Assembly: GCA_934692625.1 (NCBI GenBank)
Contig: CAKUUC010000015.1
Span: 1 to 56,330 of the forward strand
Direction: 5' to 3'
Origin: an uncultured Candidatus Melainabacteria bacterium
GTDB lineage: Bacteria > Cyanobacteriota > Vampirovibrionia > Gastranaerophilales > Gastranaerophilaceae
DNA: 56,330 bases
The translations under genes and the position numbers were made by a program. The notes under the pieces were generated by a model that searched no databases, was not told where the DNA came from, and saw only the letters and a program-made list of their open reading frames with translations. Shown in pieces: positions 42,295 to 50,318 of the stretch; position 1 is the stretch's first letter, and every line of letters starts with the position of its first letter.

Positions 42295-44853
42295 ATGAGA
42301 ACTACAAATTTACTGCAATCCTATATTAATAACAATCCGACCGCACAACAATATAATTCTGATAAAGTTGCGAAAGATTTTGATGTTCATCGTGAATTAT
42401 CAAACAGAACGTTTATCAAACCTTTGCCTAGTAACGGTAAACTTATCAAGACCACAATAATGGATTATCCGTCAGAAATCCAAAAAGATTTCAAATATAA
42501 CGTAAAAGCGCTTTATCATGCCGTAAAAGGTGAAGCAAATGACCATGAATTGGGTAGAATTAATGATATGGCATTAAAGTTTGGCGGACTAACCTTGGCG
42601 ACTTACTTGTTTACAAAGAAAAATACACCAAAAACAAAATTGTTTGAATTTATCGGACTAGGTACATTTTTTGCAGCAATGGACGTTTGGCCTAAATTAT
42701 TTATTCAATTGCCGGCAAAACTTATACATGGTGTAAATGTTCGTCAACAGTATGAAGACAACTACGGTAGAAAAAAGATGTTCTACCAAGACCACCAATT
42801 TATTCCGTGGGATTTGTATTCAGATAAAGAAATTAACAAAATCGGTGATAGACTTCATGTTCCGAAAGATATTCCTAACCGTCGTAACTTTATCCAAGAA
42901 AAAATGAGAAAAATTGCACTTCAAAATAATACAATGTGGATGTTAACAGCAGGTTTTGCAACACCGCTATTGAGTGCTTTGATGTGTAATGCTTTAGAAA
43001 AATCGGTTTCTAAGTATACAGACAAGGCGGTAAATAATGAGGCTGATAAAATTTTCACTCAATTCTCAGATGAGATTAAAAAGATTGATATGTCTGCAAA
43101 TAAGGCTGCATTAAATACTTTGCTTAAAAATAATGAAGGAAAACCTGTAACACCGGAATTGGTTCAAAAATTAGCCGCAAATTTGTCAGAAGGTTTAGAC
43201 CAAACAGTTGCGGTCGGTATTGAAAAAGATTTGAAAAACATTTTGCCGCAAAAAGAATTTAAAGTTTCAGAAGATAGCGTAATGAATATTCAAAAAACTA
43301 TCAGGGATACGATGAAACGAGCAAAAGTTTCTGATGAAATTTTGAATAGAGTTGTACCGACTAAAGATGCTATTGTAGAAAGATTAAATTCAAGAGGATT
43401 GTTAAATGGTGAATACAAAGAATTTTCAGAACATTCAAAAGTCTTACAGTATCTAATTGGTGAAAATATACAAGCGGTTGCTCCTGAACTTGACGAAAAA
43501 TCTGTGAAAGCCTTGTATTTCAATTTAGACAGGTTAGTTCATACAAAAACAGGAATTCAAAGTACGGCTCCATTATTCAAAGTGTTAGGTAGTGAAACTG
43601 CAACAATGCTTACTCCTGATAAAATTTCACGTATAAAAGAATTTTCTGAAATCTTGAATGTTCATAAGCCAGAAGAAATGCTGTTGAATAAAGCCGCATA
43701 TTTGAAGGTAGGTCAAGATGCAGAAACCGCATTAGCAAATATTTGGAATGACTCGGATTCAGGCATGTTCAAAGCGTTGAATTTTTCTGCCGCAGAAATT
43801 AAAAAGGCTCGTTTAGACAATGAATTATCAGAAGATGTATTGCGAACAAAGATTGAAAACCTTGTCGCAGACAAGGATGCTTACGCTCAATTTATGACAA
43901 AAATGGAACAGATGTTGTCCTCAATACATAGCAAAACATCTTCTTTAGATTTGTCAAAAGAAGACGATACAAACACTTTCAAATCATTAATCAATTCAAC
44001 TTATGATAGAACTACAAATTCATTGTTGGGTAAAGGTTTTACTAACACAGCGGAAAAAATTGGTGGAGTTGTTGGTTGGCATAATGATATTGTTTCTTCA
44101 AATACCTCAGGAAAACAAATTTTGTTAGATTTTATTGACCAACGTGTTATGGGTGTAAAAAGTTCATTCTACAGATTTTTGAACTGTATGGATATGTACT
44201 ATAGAATTGCAAACTTGAAAGGCGATAATCCTATTTTGAATGGACGTATCCCAAAAGCAATTAAGGAAGAAATGATTGAACTTGCAAAACAAACTATGAT
44301 TAGCGGTCACACTTCTGATTTTGCAGAAAAATTATGGTCAAAACGAAATCCGGAACCTGATAGAACTGATTATGGTCAAGTTGATGTTACTGGCGGAAAA
44401 GTTAATAATAAATTCTTGGGTCGAGCAGGAGAAAATGCAGTTGAATATTCAAATGATAGGAATTTCTACGAAAATGTTATGAAATTTATGTTCGATGAAA
44501 ATGTTCACCCTGATACTTATGAAAGAATTAAAAATTCAGGATTTTTAGAAGAATTCATGAGATATCGAAAAGAATTGTTAGAAATAAATGGTGGTTATGA
44601 CAACTTTGCAAAACCTAATTTTAAAGTAAATGGACGCTCTGTTTCAACTCCGTCTATTATTCAATTTACATTGAATGGCTGTCCACCAACCGAAATGGTT
44701 TACAAGTGGTTTAATAATATGTATAACAGCAACAAATGGTTCAGTGTGTTTGGAAAACTCGGTGCCGGTTTGATTGGCGTAACTTTGATATCTCAATTCT
44801 TTATCGGCAAAATGAAAGCGCCAAGTGCAAATAATAAAGGAGGTCAACAATAA
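42295..44853 (+). CDS. Large lineage-type membrane-associated protein, unknown
   Basis: 852 residues. Short hydrophobic segments at about 95-150 (GGLTLATYLF, GLGTFFAAMDVWPKLFI), about 220-235 (MLTAGFATPLLSALMC) and a C-terminal helix (LGAGLIGVTLISQFFIGK, about 825-842). Between 250 and 720 it is a long, charged, helical region. No domain recognised. The start touches the previous stop and the end shares one base with the GH13 gene (TAATG), so the three are translated as a unit. Confidence 0.65.
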   Translation: MRTTNLLQSYINNNPTAQQYNSDKVAKDFDVHRELSNRTFIKPLPSNGKLIKTTIMDYPSEIQKDFKYNVKALYHAVKGEANDHELGRINDMALKFGGLTLATYLFTKKNTPKTKLFEFIGLGTFFAAMDVWPKLFIQLPAKLIHGVNVRQQYEDNYGRKKMFYQDHQFIPWDLYSDKEINKIGDRLHVPKDIPNRRNFIQEKMRKIALQNNTMWMLTAGFATPLLSALMCNALEKSVSKYTDKAVNNEADKIFTQFSDEIKKIDMSANKAALNTLLKNNEGKPVTPELVQKLAANLSEGLDQTVAVGIEKDLKNILPQKEFKVSEDSVMNIQKTIRDTMKRAKVSDEILNRVVPTKDAIVERLNSRGLLNGEYKEFSEHSKVLQYLIGENIQAVAPELDEKSVKALYFNLDRLVHTKTGIQSTAPLFKVLGSETATMLTPDKISRIKEFSEILNVHKPEEMLLNKAAYLKVGQDAETALANIWNDSDSGMFKALNFSAAEIKKARLDNELSEDVLRTKIENLVADKDAYAQFMTKMEQMLSSIHSKTSSLDLSKEDDTNTFKSLINSTYDRTTNSLLGKGFTNTAEKIGGVVGWHNDIVSSNTSGKQILLDFIDQRVMGVKSSFYRFLNCMDMYYRIANLKGDNPILNGRIPKAIKEEMIELAKQTMISGHTSDFAEKLWSKRNPEPDRTDYGQVDVTGGKVNNKFLGRAGENAVEYSNDRNFYENVMKFMFDENVHPDTYERIKNSGFLEEFMRYRKELLEINGGYDNFAKPNFKVNGRSVSTPSIIQFTLNGCPPTEMVYKWFNNMYNSNKWFSVFGKLGAGLIGVTLISQFFIGKMKAPSANNKGGQQ

Positions 44854-46604
44854 TGCTTACAATAACTCCGCAATATTATTCTTATAGAAAAAATAATATT
44901 CAAACGTTTGGCTCCAGTTTGTTGCCTTTCCAAAATCAAACCGCTAATGTTCAAAATCCTACTCAAAGTGAAAAAAGTGAAGATAATTTGCTTGAGAAAT
45001 TTTTGAAAAATAACGCAATGATTAACGCTCCTGCCGTAACTTCTGTAAAAACGATACAAGCAGAAGAAGTTAAACCTTATAAAAACGATTTGAGAACTTT
45101 GTTTTTAACAAATAATGTTAAAATGTTGGCGATAGTTCCGAGATTGTTCAATGCTCAGGATACAAACGGAAATGAATATATTGACGGGAATGAAAAATGT
45201 GGAACATTCTTGAATGCGATTGACCGTTTGGACGAAGTTAAAAAACAAGGTTTCAATACATTACATATTTTACCGATAAATCCACCAGGGAAAAGTAACG
45301 CTTACGGAACAGCCGGTTCTGTTTATTCTCCGGAAGATTTGTTAAAAATCGACCCTAATTTGATTGATAAAAACGACCCGAGATCAGATATTGAACAATT
45401 CAAAGCATTTGTTGATGCTTGTCATAATCGTGGAATTAGAGTAATGGTTGATTTGCCAAGTTGTGCTTCTTATAACTTGTATGAAGAACGCCCAGAACTT
45501 ATGGCTCACGAAAGGAACGGACTTGCTAAAACTCCGCAAGGTTGGCGAGATATCAGAATGTTTGAACCTTGGGAAGACGAAGGTAAAAGAACCCTTAATC
45601 CTGAATTACTTGAATATCATAGAAAATTTGTTGATATGATGATTGATGCCGGAGTTGACGGTATTAGAGCCGATGTCGCCAGAGCAAAACCTGTAGAATT
45701 TTGGGATATTATCATTCCATATTCAAGAAAGCGCAACCCTGAATTTGCTTGGCTTGCGGAAACTTATACTTATGAAGATGCATCTCCTCAAGCAAATATG
45801 CCTTATGATAGACCTGAAGATTCTTTAAGAGCAGGCTTTGATGCTTATTACGGACAATATCACATATTCCATGAATGGAATACTGCGCAACAGTTGCATG
45901 ATTATGTAATTGATAACTTAAATATGTCATTTGACTTGGAAAAAGGTAAATCTTTGATAGGTTCATTTGCAACTCACGATGATAAATCACCGATGTTGCA
46001 TGGCGGAACTGTATTTTGTAATTTAACCTCAGGATTGCAGGCGACATTGCCGATGCTAAATCCTTATGCTGTTGATGGCTTTCAATCAGGAGATTACTAC
46101 AATTACAGTTATGCAGATAAGGTTTCTGACCAGACTCAGACAGATTCAAATACAATGAAAACTCACCCTTATCAATTAGATATTTTCAATTTATCACGTA
46201 AACCTGGTGGTAATAATCCTGAAATTGGTGAATTTTTCGCAAAAGCAATGGAACTTAGGGACAAATATAATGACGTTGTGACAAGAGGTTCTTATATTGT
46301 TTTGAATAAAGAAAAAGATAAATCAGACCAAGTTATTGCGTTTGCAAGACACAGAAAAGGCAGAACGTTACTTGTTATTGCGAATCGTAATGTCAACAGA
46401 AGAACTGCATGTAATGTAATTGTTCCAACATTGAAAGAAAATCAACAGTTAGTGAACTTGTTGCCTAGTTATGGTGAAAAGAGTGAATTCCAAGTATCAC
46501 AAGGTAAAATTGCAGTTGATTTAGGACCTGGAAGAATTCATGTATTCGAAATAGATACTCCACATATCGAATCTTATACAAGCAAGGTTTATAAACAACA
46601 CTAA
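44853..46604 (+). CDS. GH13-family alpha-amylase-like enzyme
   Basis: 583 residues. After an N-terminal box region (IQTFGSS, 16-22) and about 60 residues without known fold, a (beta/alpha)8 barrel has all four GH13 regions: VMVDLPSCASYN, GVDGIRADVARAKPVEF (nucleophile D274), FAWLAETYTYE (acid/base E303) and FATHDD (H375-D376). A C-terminal beta domain (about 480-575) follows. No signal peptide, so it probably acts on cytoplasmic glycogen or maltodextrin, or on a nucleotide-sugar-derived glucan. AAAGGAGG lies before the ATG inside the upstream gene. A terminator follows. Confidence 0.9.
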   Translation: MLTITPQYYSYRKNNIQTFGSSLLPFQNQTANVQNPTQSEKSEDNLLEKFLKNNAMINAPAVTSVKTIQAEEVKPYKNDLRTLFLTNNVKMLAIVPRLFNAQDTNGNEYIDGNEKCGTFLNAIDRLDEVKKQGFNTLHILPINPPGKSNAYGTAGSVYSPEDLLKIDPNLIDKNDPRSDIEQFKAFVDACHNRGIRVMVDLPSCASYNLYEERPELMAHERNGLAKTPQGWRDIRMFEPWEDEGKRTLNPELLEYHRKFVDMMIDAGVDGIRADVARAKPVEFWDIIIPYSRKRNPEFAWLAETYTYEDASPQANMPYDRPEDSLRAGFDAYYGQYHIFHEWNTAQQLHDYVIDNLNMSFDLEKGKSLIGSFATHDDKSPMLHGGTVFCNLTSGLQATLPMLNPYAVDGFQSGDYYNYSYADKVSDQTQTDSNTMKTHPYQLDIFNLSRKPGGNNPEIGEFFAKAMELRDKYNDVVTRGSYIVLNKEKDKSDQVIAFARHRKGRTLLVIANRNVNRRTACNVIVPTLKENQQLVNLLPSYGEKSEFQVSQGKIAVDLGPGRIHVFEIDTPHIESYTSKVYKQH

Positions 46605-46629
46605 TAAAGTAAAATTAAATACGTATCTC

Positions 46630-46661
46630 GGGTTCAATGACTAGTATTGAGCCCATTTTTT
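46630..46661 (+). terminator. Intrinsic terminator of the GH13 operon
   Basis: GGGTTCAAT, loop of six, ATTGAGCCC then ATTTTTT. Nine pairs with one G-U. It starts 26 nt after the stop codon. Confidence 0.8.
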
Positions 46662-46848
46662 ATTTGAATAGTTCAGATACATCAATATCAAGAAATTTTG
46701 CAATTGCCGCGATTTTGTCAATTGTTATGTTAAGTTTTCCATTTTCGACTTTTCCAATATAAGAACCATCTAAATCAAGATTAAGAGAAAGCTCTTCTTG
46801 AGAATATCCCCTTTGTTTTCTTAGTTTCCTTACGTTTTTACCTAATAA
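46660..46848 (-). pseudogene. XRE-family regulator lacking its 5' end
   Basis: Minus-strand translation reads LLGKNVRKLRKQRGYSQEEL, SLNLDLDGSYIGKVENGKLN and ITIDKIAAIAKFLDIDVSEL-FK then stop. This is an intact lambda-repressor-type HTH from helix 1 onward, but TGA at 46849-46851 stands directly before LLGK and there is no usable start codon, so the initiation end is gone. The break point coincides with the first codon of the pseudopilin remnant on the other strand. Confidence 0.8.
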
Positions 46849-46995
46849 TCAGATAGAAATACACTATTAAAAGAAACAACAGTTGGAGTGTGTAACCAAA
46901 AAGCGGCAGCAAATTGGGGAAATGCGGTAGGTGATGCATGTTCAGTTGTTATAATGAAAGATGGATGGAAAATCTCCAAAGATTACCCGTGGTAG
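46849..46995 (+). pseudogene. C-terminal remnant of a pseudopilin gene
   Basis: Plus-strand frame: SDRNTLLKETTVGVCNQKAA then ANWGNAVGDACSVVIMKDGW and KISKDYPW, stop. The end ACSVVIMKDGWKISKDYPW parallels the intact pseudopilin end WCLSKLMRDGWKIDDRVW. The prepilin leader, helix and most of the soluble domain are missing. It lies head-to-head with the truncated XRE gene, the same arrangement as the intact pair at 36815-37830. Confidence 0.72.
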
Positions 46996-47083
46996 TTTGC
47001 TAGTCCTTTGGGTAGCGCGCTTCTCCCTCGTTGACAATTCCGGCATGATAAGAAAATATTGGATTCTAAAGGGAAGATTATAA

Positions 47084-47239
47084 AAAGAAGGTTTTAATGA
47101 ACTGGTAACAAATTGTTTCCAGTTGAAATTAGAATCTGCTGATGGCAAAAAAGATAAAACTGGTGTTGCTGATATAAAGACAATTTTTCGTATACTCCAG
47201 TCTGTTCCATTGTTGGTATGCTGCAATTTATTGCAGTAA
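47084..47239 (+). pseudogene. Internal fragment of a Bro-N/antirepressor-like protein
   Basis: Frame KEGFNELVTNCFQLKLESAD then GKKDKTGVADIKTIFRILQS-VP, before it leaves similarity and stops at 47239. The pattern LVTNC-QLKL-ADGK--TD-AD---I-RIIQS-PS is what I recall from Bro-N domain antirepressor/DinD-type proteins. About 40 residues are left, with TAA just upstream and no start codon. It is the only trace of phage-type genes in the window. Confidence 0.5.
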
Positions 47240-47271
47240 ACCAACAATTAGCTATATATGAGACATAACGA

Positions 47272-48225
47272 TTAAACTCTTCTAAATCTGAAACCAAAGA
47301 TGTTACCCGCTTCAGTTAGTAATTCCTCTCGCCAACTTAAATCAAGATAACGTTGATTATACTTAGCTTCTGCAAAATCTACCCTGTATTGCAGCCATCT
47401 ATCGTCATTATATTGAGGTGTTCCTTTTAACTTTGAATACTTTATAGCTTCTTCATAAATATTGTCAATTAGTTCTGCTTTTTTTGAAGCGCGCATGTTA
47501 TGCAACATTTGACTTGCCATATCTGCTTTATTCATTTCTCCAGTTAATTTACCTATATGTTGCATTCTTTCAAGGATACTTTTTTCTAAAATTTTTGTTG
47601 ATTGTTCAGTAACAAATTTGTTACCTAAAGAATCTACCACATATCCGGCTCTTTCTCCCAGTTTGCAACTTTCCATAAGGTCTTCTCCACCTTGTGGTAC
47701 AGAATGAAGCGATGTAGGTCTATACTTCTGTAATAACTCTATTTCATCTCTATCTAACATACGCTCAGTGCCGGGATGATTATGTATTGAAATACCATTT
47801 TCAGGGACTCTTATCGAACAATGTGTAGTGCTTCCCCCACTATAATGTACAATATCTCCCTTGGAATTTAATGCGAAACCATGTTCAATAGGTTCATTTT
47901 TAATCTCATTCATAATCTTATGAGAAACAAGTTTTGAGTACCTATCTCTAACAATATAATCTACCTTTTGAACTTCAGATAGTTTAGACCAGTTTAAAGG
48001 TAAAAAATCTTGTCCCATTTCGCCCTCAAACTTTGCTATAAAATGTTTAGGGTCGGATAATGTACAGTTTTTTTTAGAAAGTCTTCTAAAGGGTGTGAAT
48101 GTATCTAACATTTTATCACTGACATTTACTCTTTCTACATTATTCTTCCCATATCTAGCAATATCATCTGCTTGTTTAGACAAGAACCTAAGACTTTTCT
48201 GTACAGTTGTTGCTAAAATTTTCAT
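47272..48225 (-). CDS. JAMM/RadC-like domain protein with altered site
   Basis: 317 residues, with AAGGAG before the ATG. The centre resembles a JAMM/RadC fold: a Glu in PIEHGFALNSKGDIVHYSGG, then SIHNHPGTERMLDRDEIELL (H148, H150). In RadC the run after HNHP is (S/T)GDPTPSxxD; here the Ser position is Asp158 and the final Asp position is Glu161, so metal chemistry may differ or be lost. Flanking regions are helical; the C-terminal 100 residues are basic. No signal peptide. It might be a peptidase/isopeptidase-like protein, but no partner is nearby. It stands beside the remnant region. Confidence 0.5.
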   Translation of the reverse strand: MKILATTVQKSLRFLSKQADDIARYGKNNVERVNVSDKMLDTFTPFRRLSKKNCTLSDPKHFIAKFEGEMGQDFLPLNWSKLSEVQKVDYIVRDRYSKLVSHKIMNEIKNEPIEHGFALNSKGDIVHYSGGSTTHCSIRVPENGISIHNHPGTERMLDRDEIELLQKYRPTSLHSVPQGGEDLMESCKLGERAGYVVDSLGNKFVTEQSTKILEKSILERMQHIGKLTGEMNKADMASQMLHNMRASKKAELIDNIYEEAIKYSKLKGTPQYNDDRWLQYRVDFAEAKYNQRYLDLSWREELLTEAGNIFGFRFRRV

Positions 48226-48419
48226 ATTTATTTCTCCTTAATAAATCCCCTAATAAAATTCTTGTATATAATAATAAAAACATTTTTTTTTTAGAATTGC
48301 TTTTATTAATCCTAATGTTAAAAAAAAGTAATATTTATAATTGACTATAAATAATTTGGACTTTCTACGGATTTGGGGTAAATATAGAACCATTTAAACT
48401 TTCTTTCCAGATAGTAGGG

Positions 48420-48572
48420 ATGATTATGATGAAATTATATGAAGAACAAAGGTCATTAAAAGTCACTTTTCTTACTAATAAAATTAATAAAATAAAGGAG
48501 ATGTCATTGACATCTTCTTTATGGCTCCACCCGCCAGAAGACGCTGGAAATTTTTGTAAGAAAATTCTATAA
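48420..48572 (+). CDS. Possible 50-residue protein
   Basis: ATG at 48420 with AGGG five bases upstream. The product begins MIMMKLYEEQRSLKVTFLTN and ends SSLWLHPPEDAGNFCKKIL. I recognise nothing similar. An internal AAGGAG before a second ATG (codon 28) would allow a 23-residue product. It could equally be a remnant. Confidence 0.22.
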   Translation: MIMMKLYEEQRSLKVTFLTNKINKIKEMSLTSSLWLHPPEDAGNFCKKIL

Positions 48573-48711
48573 AGAAATAACAAATGTGGTTAATATGTCA
48601 GTTTTTAAACAAATAGAAGATTTAAGAAAAATATCTTAATAAACATTGATAAACAAGTAATAACTAGGTTTTTATATTTCACTGAAACTTATAAAATACT
48701 TAATGTGTGAT

Positions 48712-48775
48712 ACTGAAGCACACCTGCAAATTCGTGTCAGCGGCTTCATGTGAATATTTTGCTATATCAACAAAA
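48712..48775 (+). repeat. Dispersed repeat, copy 1
   Basis: ACTGAAGCACACCTGCAAAT then TCGTGTCAGCGGC ... ATTTTGCTATAT. The first 35 bases match 56017-56051 with few differences; similarity continues weakly to about 48775. Confidence 0.8.
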
Positions 48776-48793
48776 TAAAAATTTAATACAATA

Positions 48794-48824
48794 AAAACAG
48801 CATACTTAAAGTATGCTGTTTTTT
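48794..48824. terminator. Terminator hairpin after the PQ-loop gene, usable on both strands
   Basis: AAAACAGCATACTT (48794-48807) and AAGTATGCTGTTTT (48809-48822) are exact reverse complements. T-runs flank it on both strands. On the minus strand it begins right after the stop codon of the PQ-loop gene. Confidence 0.85.
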
Positions 48825-48825
48825 G

Positions 48826-49134
48826 TTAATCAATTTCCACTTCTTCGTTTATTTCTATCGGAAGTTCGGCAGTTTTTGGGGCCGGATTATTTTTATATCT
48901 GTAATACAAAAACATATCTAGCAACAGAAACGCTGCATTTGCGTAATATATCCAAATTACATAGTCATTATTATGCAAAAGTTTATTTAAAATTCCGCAA
49001 ATATATCCAAATAGAATTAAATATGAAAAAGTAAGGCTTTTTCCATGTACGCATTTACATTTATAAGTTTTGTATGCTGCAATCGGCCAACTTAATCCAA
49101 AGCTTGCCATCATACCGGCTTCTAATAAACTCAT
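48826..49134 (-). CDS. Small PQ-loop/SemiSWEET-like membrane protein
   Basis: 102 residues with three membrane helices (about 5-20, 35-52, 62-80). GLSWPIAAYKTYKCKCVHGK followed by SLTF has the proline and K-x-x-x-G-x-S pattern of a PQ-loop repeat, so a three-helix, SemiSWEET-like half transporter is plausible. Its ATG overlaps the stop of 4-hydroxybutyrate dehydrogenase by 4 nt (ATGA), so it belongs to that operon and could carry a small substrate for it. The substrate is not indicated. Confidence 0.6.
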   Translation of the reverse strand: MSLLEAGMMASFGLSWPIAAYKTYKCKCVHGKSLTFSYLILFGYICGILNKLLHNNDYVIWIYYANAAFLLLDMFLYYRYKNNPAPKTAELPIEINEEVEID

Positions 49135-50246
49135 AGCAACTCCTTATAAATTTTTAATACTCTATCATAATCTAATACAACAAAATTATTTGCCATCAAA
49201 CGCCCTTGAGTTTTCATTACGCTTTCAGCGAAATCTTCTGCATCCTTTTCAGTTACACCGTATTCGTGCAAAGGTTTCTTTTGCAATACAGAATTCAACA
49301 AGTTTTCTAGTTCTTCATAAACTACTTTTACATCGCAATGAAGAAGGTTTGCTAAAAATTTATTCATTGTTGCGATTTCGCCATCTTGTTTAATTTCCAT
49401 ATAATTTTTCAAAACACCAGTAAATACGGCATAATTGCTTTCACCATGTGGAACATGATATTTTGCACCCAATGGATAACTCAATGCGTGAACCGCTGCA
49501 CAACCTGCTGTTTCAAACGCAATACCAGCAAAGTTGCTTGCCGTCAAGAATGTATCCATCAAATCAGGCAAAATTTCTTTACCTTCTTTAACAAGTCTTT
49601 GATAGCTTGTGATAATCATTTCAATAGCTTTATAACCAAATAATTTGGAATAATCGGTTGCTTTTGGGGATAAACTTGATTCGACAGAATGTACCAAAGC
49701 GTCAATTGAACTTGTTGCAAAAACTTTAAACGGTAATGATTTCAAAAGTTCAGGAATTAGAACTGCCATTTCTGCAAACATTTCAGGCGAAGTCAATCCC
49801 ATTTTTACACCCAATCTTGTTCTGTTGATGATTGAAATATTTGTAACTTCACTGCCTGTACCACAAGTTGTAGGGATAATAATTAGTTCATAATGTTTCT
49901 TTAATTCATTTTTTTTGTCGTATAATTTATCGACAGATTCTCCGTTTGTTACTGCCAAAACTTTTGCTATATCAATGATTGTACCACCGCCGATTGCGAT
50001 TATTCTTTTGAAAGTATATTTTGTGGCTTCATTAATAATTGCATCAACCATAATGTCTGTTGGTTCACCTGCACCGAATTTTTCTTGGAAAATTGTTTTT
50101 ACAGGCAAATTTAATTCTTTGAAATATGGATTAAAAATATATTCATTTGTAAGAATTAAATCATCTTCCCCCAATTCAAATTCTTTTGCAAATTCTTTGC
50201 AAGTTTGGAATTTATGCAATTCCGGTTTTAATATTAACTGTTTCAT
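49131..50246 (-). CDS. 4hbD: NAD-dependent 4-hydroxybutyrate dehydrogenase (iron-type ADH)
   Basis: 371 residues. Group III alcohol dehydrogenase features: IAIGGGTIIDIAKVLA (nucleotide binding), IPTTCGTGSEVTN, SSIDALVHSVESSLS, and metal ligands in ALSYPLGAKYHVPHGESNY. The sequence from KKNELKKHYELIIIPTT onward is closest in my memory to clostridial 4-hydroxybutyrate dehydrogenase. It interconverts 4-hydroxybutyrate and succinate semialdehyde with NAD(H). It follows the CoA-acylating succinate-semialdehyde dehydrogenase gene by 72 nt, which supports the assignment. Confidence 0.85.
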   Translation of the reverse strand: MKQLILKPELHKFQTCKEFAKEFELGEDDLILTNEYIFNPYFKELNLPVKTIFQEKFGAGEPTDIMVDAIINEATKYTFKRIIAIGGGTIIDIAKVLAVTNGESVDKLYDKKNELKKHYELIIIPTTCGTGSEVTNISIINRTRLGVKMGLTSPEMFAEMAVLIPELLKSLPFKVFATSSIDALVHSVESSLSPKATDYSKLFGYKAIEMIITSYQRLVKEGKEILPDLMDTFLTASNFAGIAFETAGCAAVHALSYPLGAKYHVPHGESNYAVFTGVLKNYMEIKQDGEIATMNKFLANLLHCDVKVVYEELENLLNSVLQKKPLHEYGVTEKDAEDFAESVMKTQGRLMANNFVVLDYDRVLKIYKELL

Positions 50247-50318
50247 GATTAAAAATCCTTTCTTTTAGGAGAATTCCGGACTACATTATGCAATCCGGAA
50301 TTTATTATAACAACATAT

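Larger units (their letters stand above)
46605..47271. other. Gene-remnant region
   Basis: This 667-bp stretch contains no intact gene. It holds the GH13 terminator and three truncated genes (XRE, pseudopilin, Bro-N). Between the last two, about 47010-47060, GGGTAGCGCGCTTCTCCCTC and AATTCCGGCATGATAAG recall, loosely, the GC-rich blocks of the 103-bp repeat at the left edge. Several open frames cross it on the minus strand but none looks like a protein. Confidence 0.7.
48226..48793. other. Gene-poor AT-rich stretch
   Basis: Between the JAMM-like gene and the PQ-loop gene I see one possible 50-codon frame (listed separately), a perfect small palindrome AGATGTCA-T-TGACATCT at about 48499-48515, and a dispersed repeat (48712-48775). 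Otherwise nothing recognisable. Confidence 0.6.

Noticed and set aside
46942..47297. Two overlapping minus-strand frames after the JAMM-like gene
   Set aside because: They cross remnants that have clear similarity on the plus strand and have no ribosome sites or motifs.
48365..48583. 72-codon minus-strand frame
   Set aside because: No ribosome site; hydrophobic product of AT-rich complement, no better supported than the plus frame in the same place.
46605..48825. A resident prophage
   Set aside because: Only one possible antirepressor fragment is present; no integrase, structural or lysis gene and no attachment-site pair was seen.
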